Shown in pieces: positions 60,701 to 64,000 of a DNA stretch of 64,000 nucleotides. Positions within the stretch are counted from its first letter, which is position 1; the number at the start of each line of letters is the position of its first letter. The notes below the pieces were generated by a model. It was not told the DNA's origin. It searched no databases and saw only the letters and a list, made by a program, of their open reading frames with translations. The stretch is from Candidatus Aenigmatarchaeota archaeon. GTDB taxonomy: Archaea > Aenigmatarchaeota > Aenigmatarchaeia > CG10238-14. The stretch is taken from assembly GCA_030018415.1 (NCBI GenBank), contig JASEGC010000003.1, positions 45,124 through 109,123 on the forward strand, read 5' to 3'. A program made the translations under genes and the position numbers.

Positions 60701-63700
60701 CTCTCCTGCCCCAGTCGCTACCCTTTCCTCTTTTATAGGTTTGATTTCAAGTTCATCAGCTAATTTCTTTGGCAACACGGTTAAGCTAGCTCCAGTATCA
60801 ACTAAAGCATTGACCTTCTTTGATTTCTTCCTTTCCAAATCATATATTTCAACTTCAACCCACGAATGTCCCATAAGTTTTAATTGCAAAGGGTATTTAA
60901 ATAACTTTTCATCGCTAAAGGTTTATGGTTTACCCCTTGATTCAAAAACTATCGCTCCACTCTCCTTTAACAAAAATACATTGCCTTTAATTTCTCCTTC
61001 AGAAAACTTTTCTAAAAGCTCTGATAAAGCTTTTTACTGTACCTCCAAGTTCAGCGGATCAATTCTTGATACTATTATTCCAGAATGCTTAGAGGAAGTA
61101 TACGGAGAATACAGAAAATCAGAGTCTCTTGTAATCAACACTCTTTCTTCTTCAACAGCTAATTTAAACACTTCACTGTTTCCAATGCCTTTAGAAGAAA
61201 GCACTACATCATGCCCAAGTTTAGATAAAAAGGTAGATAAGCCTCTGTGTACATTTTTGTCTAGCAAAAACTTCATGCTAAGCACTTGCCAAGATCCCAT
61301 CGAACCTATTTTCAGTGAGCTTTGCAACAAACTCCAAAGCAGCTTGAACATGCTCTTTAGTCAAGGAGGGATAAGCTTCGCGAATTTTCTTAACATTAGC
61401 TCCTTCTCCAAGCATCCACAAAACATCACTAACCATAATCCTAGTTCCCTTGAAGGTTGGCTTTCCATGGCAGATTTCTGTGTCAATAACAATATGCTTA
61501 CCAATTTCAACTCTCATACTATTAAATTAACAAATGATTATTTAAAAGCTTTTAAGCTTATGCCAATAAGCAATGTATACAACCAATTCTCAAATGAATC
61601 CCTAGTTTTCCTTGACTCAAACCTAAACCCAGTAGTGGTTGATCGCATAGAAAAGGTCCCTTACTCAGGAAAACTTTACTCTCTTGACGTTCCCAACGAT
61701 GTTATTCTTGTAAGGAGAGACGGCAAAGCTGTATGGTCAGGAAACCAAGAAGAAAACAAAAAGCAGGGAATTAATGCAACCCTGAAACCAGAAACAATTA
61801 AAATACAGGGAAAAGCTGTTATTGAAAAACCAGTCCCCTGGACACTGAAACTAGGAAATTACACAGTTAACTATGAAACTCCTGCCCCAGAAAAGCTTGA
61901 ACAAGCAATACTGACAGGAAAGAGAATAACAATAGTTTCAAATGCTTCTGTTCATTATCAAAATGTTACAGCTTATACTGATCTGCCAGAACTGAGTTAT
62001 AAACCAAACCTCTACAGAGTGGTTGATGAGACCAGAACTGACATAACAGCTGATCCTTTGTTCAATGTGAGCTATTTTGATATCAATTCCAACGGAAAAT
62101 ATGATAGAATAGAATGGAACGTTCCACAGCTGAGTAACGATACCTATGAGGTTGACATAGCCATAATTAATGTTCATTCCTATCCCACAATTGGTGGGAA
62201 CTGGACTGTTCAATTTGAGACCAAGGGCAAGGAAGATTTAACGATAATGCCCATTAGTGGAACAACTTTTGCTGAAAAGGCCAATGATAATGTTTCAACT
62301 AAAAATGATTTGGATTTTTTGGAAATTAAGAAAGGCGAAGAGATCCTTTTCGATTATTATTACCTCATCAAACCAGCAAATTCACCAGAAACGTGTAAAG
62401 GATATTCCTCCATAAGCCTGGAAAATGAAACCTATTGCATAATCCCTCCCAACGAAACGGCCGGGAAGTCTGTTCCCATAGATGGGATTTTTGTCCCTAA
62501 TTTCTCTAGCAATGTCACCAATTACTTCACTTCAAAGGTTTTAACCCCTGGCACCCACACTCTAAAATTCCAGTTTGGCCCACAGTCAGCCACAGCAGAA
62601 AACCTCGCCGGCGGTGAATCCGAAGCATGGTGGGATAGGTCTTGGGAAGCTAGGAGGCGGTTGAATTTTTCTGTCTGGGGCGGGGCAGGGACTGAGAACT
62701 TAATTGATTTTACTTTGATGGTTAAACTTAACGCAACCAATATAAATTACACGAAATGTAAGCCAGATGGTTCCGACCTTCGTTTTATAGACAATGATGG
62801 CACAACCCTGCTAAAACATCACATTGAGCTCTGGAACTCCAGCGGAGATTCTTTTGTATGGGTAAAGGTCCCATTAATCGAAAACACTTCAACTGACTAC
62901 ATCTGGATGTATTACAATAATTCTGCAGCATCAGACGTACAGAATGAGAGCGGAACCTATGACCCTTATTATAAAGGGGTTTGGCACCTTAACCGAAATG
63001 AATCCGGAGAGATAAACGCCTCTGACTTTACTTCTAATGGTAACGATGGAGATGTTTTTGGAGCAAATTTAACCCTGTCTGGAAAGATTGATGGGGCTGG
63101 GCAGTTTGATGGGGTGGATGATTATGTTGAGGTGGCTGATTCGCCAAGTTTGGATGTTACAAATGCAATTACGTTAGAAGCATGGTTTAATTCTTCAACT
63201 TCTGGATGGAAATATAAGAAGCCAGTTAGTATTTCAAACTCTGGCTCATCACTAACTAACTATCAAGTTTTAGTTACCACAGATACCCAAAGCTTAATTT
63301 CTGCTGGAAAAATGCGTTCTGATTGCGGAGATATTAGATTTTTTGATGGAAATGGCAATAACTTAAGCTATTGGATTGAATCTGGCTGCAATACTACTTC
63401 AACTAAGATCTGGGTGAAAGTTCCTTCTATTCCAAATGGAACAAGCACAATTTACATGTACTATGGAAATCCGGTTGCTTCTTCAGCAAGCGATGGATCA
63501 GCAACTTTTCTAGCATTTAATTGGAAATTCGATGGTCCATTTGCAGGGAGAACTTCTATAGAGGGTTATCATACCTGTGCCTTGCTCTCAGATGGAACAG
63601 CAAAATGCTGGGGTTATAATGGGTATGGTCAATTAGGAGATGGGACTACTACTAGTAGGACAACTCCAGTTGCTGTTTCCGGATTAACCAATGCTGTGGC

Positions 63701-64000
63701 AATAGCAGCAGGAGATTCTCATACCTGTGCCTTGCTCTCAGATGGAACAGCAAAATGCTGGGGTCGTAATTACTATGGTCAATTAGGAGATGGAACTACT
63801 ATTGATAGGACAACTCCAGTTGCTGTTTCTGGATTAACCAATGCTGTGGCAATAGCAACAGGATATTATCATACCTGTGCCCTGCTCTCAGATGGAACAG
63901 CAAAATGCTGGGGTTATAATGGGTATGGTCAATTAGGAGATGGAACTACTACTAGTAGGACAACTCCAGTTGCTGTTTCCGGATTAACCAATGCTGTGGC
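57741..64000 (+). CDS. Giant surface protein (runs off window end; absent from ORF track): TM N-terminus, Ig-like regions, Hint domain, DUF2341, LamG-like and RCC1 repeats
   Basis: Frame starting ATG 57741 read through to 64000 without a stop; MKSQTEHDTIFLFTALFFATINYLIS... ...WKYKKPVSISNSGSSLTNYQVLV...HTCALLSDGTAKCWGYNGYGQLGDGTT. Confidence 0.88.
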   Translation, partial: MKSQTEHDTIFLFTALFFATINYLISLLSFIIFSLIAVLGIVVIKKLKSTTGQAQPLIPFLFLILATASVLALNATINSSLTGSTINIPETTTEKTFLIEIWANTSIELEVNESLAIARLLLDNGIALENQLIEFYINDSLFASNPTDSEGYVEISLNLTPGVYQLKASFAGNSSLYLNPAEAIKEIEIKPEVDKAPAILNETIDKNSILQAETIKLSAVVLDEVEVEEVIFTIQYPNETLVNFTASKNGLYFLDFSSDKPGEYSWVWVYAFDSSGNQNSTQPNLKFIVNAGRWLKVSLDLPERIEKGEILKIKTTCSGYGVTEVWFNLTLPKDWILRSGNLSLPCDLPCFNEIEVNTSLASLGKKEIIAKAFSKEINTSETKWVELFANSSLQLEVNNTNPEQGEKILIQAQLSGDFDLGNKTVDFSIDNISIKSLQTNSLGNINFTYAIPNLTGKHSIKASFSGLNYINPSSAEVQIEVGKIMTQPVIDYQTPEQADITIGEPVGWSQLVFVSNPTNLTFYNYSLNLSIPQDAFDVQVLLNQTLISNTSQILIPVLEPNQALTFETKYKTPAVHQYEYLDKNETEWKKLIVLNTTSKETYKNVPVKTVILTENLTLSPGLDYNLTNLSLTTLLPELAQEFILEITGWFAKREFEITYGELKQGNIIIEKPVEWNQTIKIKNSYNESLTQNITINLPVDAFNFSLFLNNSLISNSSTFTLTLNPLEDITLTAKFYTPAVKLDILELDFDLISLLPPEARNIQVFENERLIASYPNLEKAKLKIPGIEKKIFVYHNSSLCYKNITVEIPLPVKNFTFSKEVEGKEINAEDETEIEEGKLIWYIKEIPSSHSYDNQTQVLTSKGWKELPDVNYNDKIATLNSKRIEFQEPTRIFAHEYKGEVYRLSGKNFSLLVSPEHKVYGLILNRNQYNNNGLSLSFPVAGSTSNPKDSRITTPSKTLSTKSEIQTGKTSSLSFNFIHALPLSTFISPAPVATLSSFIGLISSSSANFFGNTVKLAPVSTKALTFFDFFLSKSYISTSTHECPISFNCKGYLNNFSSLKVYGLPLDSKTIAPLSFNKNTLPLISPSENFSKSSDKAFYCTSKFSGSILDTIIPECLEEVYGEYRKSESLVINTLSSSTANLNTSLFPMPLEESTTSCPSLDKKVDKPLCTFLSSKNFMLSTCQDPIEPIFSELCNKLQSSLNMLFSQGGISFANFLNISSFSKHPQNITNHNPSSLEGWLSMADFCVNNNMLTNFNSHTIKLTNDYLKAFKLMPISNVYNQFSNESLVFLDSNLNPVVVDRIEKVPYSGKLYSLDVPNDVILVRRDGKAVWSGNQEENKKQGINATLKPETIKIQGKAVIEKPVPWTLKLGNYTVNYETPAPEKLEQAILTGKRITIVSNASVHYQNVTAYTDLPELSYKPNLYRVVDETRTDITADPLFNVSYFDINSNGKYDRIEWNVPQLSNDTYEVDIAIINVHSYPTIGGNWTVQFETKGKEDLTIMPISGTTFAEKANDNVSTKNDLDFLEIKKGEEILFDYYYLIKPANSPETCKGYSSISLENETYCIIPPNETAGKSVPIDGIFVPNFSSNVTNYFTSKVLTPGTHTLKFQFGPQSATAENLAGGESEAWWDRSWEARRRLNFSVWGGAGTENLIDFTLMVKLNATNINYTKCKPDGSDLRFIDNDGTTLLKHHIELWNSSGDSFVWVKVPLIENTSTDYIWMYYNNSAASDVQNESGTYDPYYKGVWHLNRNESGEINASDFTSNGNDGDVFGANLTLSGKIDGAGQFDGVDDYVEVADSPSLDVTNAITLEAWFNSSTSGWKYKKPVSISNSGSSLTNYQVLVTTDTQSLISAGKMRSDCGDIRFFDGNGNNLSYWIESGCNTTSTKIWVKVPSIPNGTSTIYMYYGNPVASSASDGSATFLAFNWKFDGPFAGRTSIEGYHTCALLSDGTAKCWGYNGYGQLGDGTTTSRTTPVAVSGLTNAVAIAAGDSHTCALLSDGTAKCWGRNYYGQLGDGTTIDRTTPVAVSGLTNAVAIATGYYHTCALLSDGTAKCWGYNGYGQLGDGTTTSRTTPVAVSGLTNAV
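60521..60889 (-). CDS. Retropepsin-like (clan AA) aspartyl protease, antisense within the Hint domain
   Basis: VNALVDTGASLTVLPKKLADEL. Confidence 0.88.
   Translation of the reverse strand: MQLKLMGHSWVEVEIYDLERKKSKKVNALVDTGASLTVLPKKLADELEIKPIKEERVATGAGEIKVERGRAWIKLKDKEDVFPVWISDFVDKVLLGVVILESFGFEVDPATGKLKERPLLLY
61034..61276 (-). CDS. DUF5615/PIN-like toxin, antisense within the Hint domain
   Basis: MKFLLDKNVHRGLSTFLSKLGHDVVLSSKG...VLITRDSDFL; true start probably 61276. Confidence 0.85.
   Translation of the reverse strand: MKFLLDKNVHRGLSTFLSKLGHDVVLSSKGIGNSEVFKLAVEEERVLITRDSDFLYSPYTSSKHSGIIVSRIDPLNLEVQ
61278..61517 (-). CDS. DUF433 antitoxin-like protein
   Basis: IDTEICHGKPTFKGTRIMVSDVLWMLGEG. 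Confidence 0.92.
   Translation of the reverse strand: MRVEIGKHIVIDTEICHGKPTFKGTRIMVSDVLWMLGEGANVKKIREAYPSLTKEHVQAALEFVAKLTENRFDGILASA
63564..64000 (+). repeat. Near-identical 150-bp tandem repeats encoding RCC1-type units
   Basis: tcatacctgtgccttgctctcagatggaacagcaaaatgctggggt recurs every 150 bp. Confidence 0.92.

Larger units (their letters stand above)
60291..61745 (+). mobile_element. Hint/intein-like domain interrupted by two antisense gene insertions
   Basis: N part SYDNQTQVLTSKGWKELPDVNYNDKIATLNSKRIEF...SLLVSPEHKVYG; C part RIEKVPYSGKLYSLDVPNDVILVRRDGKAVWSGN. Confidence 0.82.

Noticed and set aside
63564-64000. Regular repeats considered as CRISPR
   Set aside because: 150-bp in-frame units encoding RCC1-type peptide; no short repeats with unique spacers. 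No CRISPR array was seen anywhere.

Overview
The window is an AT-rich archaeal chromosome segment. Archaeal markers include RpoK, FtsZ, archaeal-type AsnRS/IleRS/TyrRS, a family-4-type UDG, a GfcR-like regulator and intron-bearing tRNAs. The lineage was not determined, although the surface-protein style is DPANN-like. The first ~44 kb is mostly housekeeping: purF-purD-glyA, ileS, asnS, tyrS, tmk, ftsZ, rpoK, a GTPase operon and AEP/radical-SAM enzymes. From ~44.6 kb onward it becomes accessory: gene remnants, an isolated 23S rRNA-like fragment, a Thg1-like gene, an attC-like cassette array, a broken IS, a MinD/HTH region with repeated palindromic operators, and a giant surface-protein ORF open to the window end. 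The ORF track omits that ORF because it has no stop. The strongest leads are: (1) a Hint/intein-like domain in the giant surface protein, interrupted by two in-frame insertions that carry opposite-strand genes (a retropepsin-like protease and a DUF433/DUF5615-type toxin-antitoxin pair), where removing both insertions leaves ~170 aa, the size of a mini-intein; (2) an integrase-less, integron-like array at ~50.8-53.9 kb with attC-like inverted repeats after each cassette; (3) at least five tRNA genes with introns or insertions, several in the D-arm and some apparently double; (4) an MNT-HEPN toxin-antitoxin pair between direct repeats derived from the 5' end of tRNA-Glu; (5) a 501-aa LAGLIDADG intein exactly at the first Cys of a radical SAM CxxxCxxC motif; (6) a stand-alone 23S rRNA segment. 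All calls come from reading the sequence by eye; no searches or folding were run.
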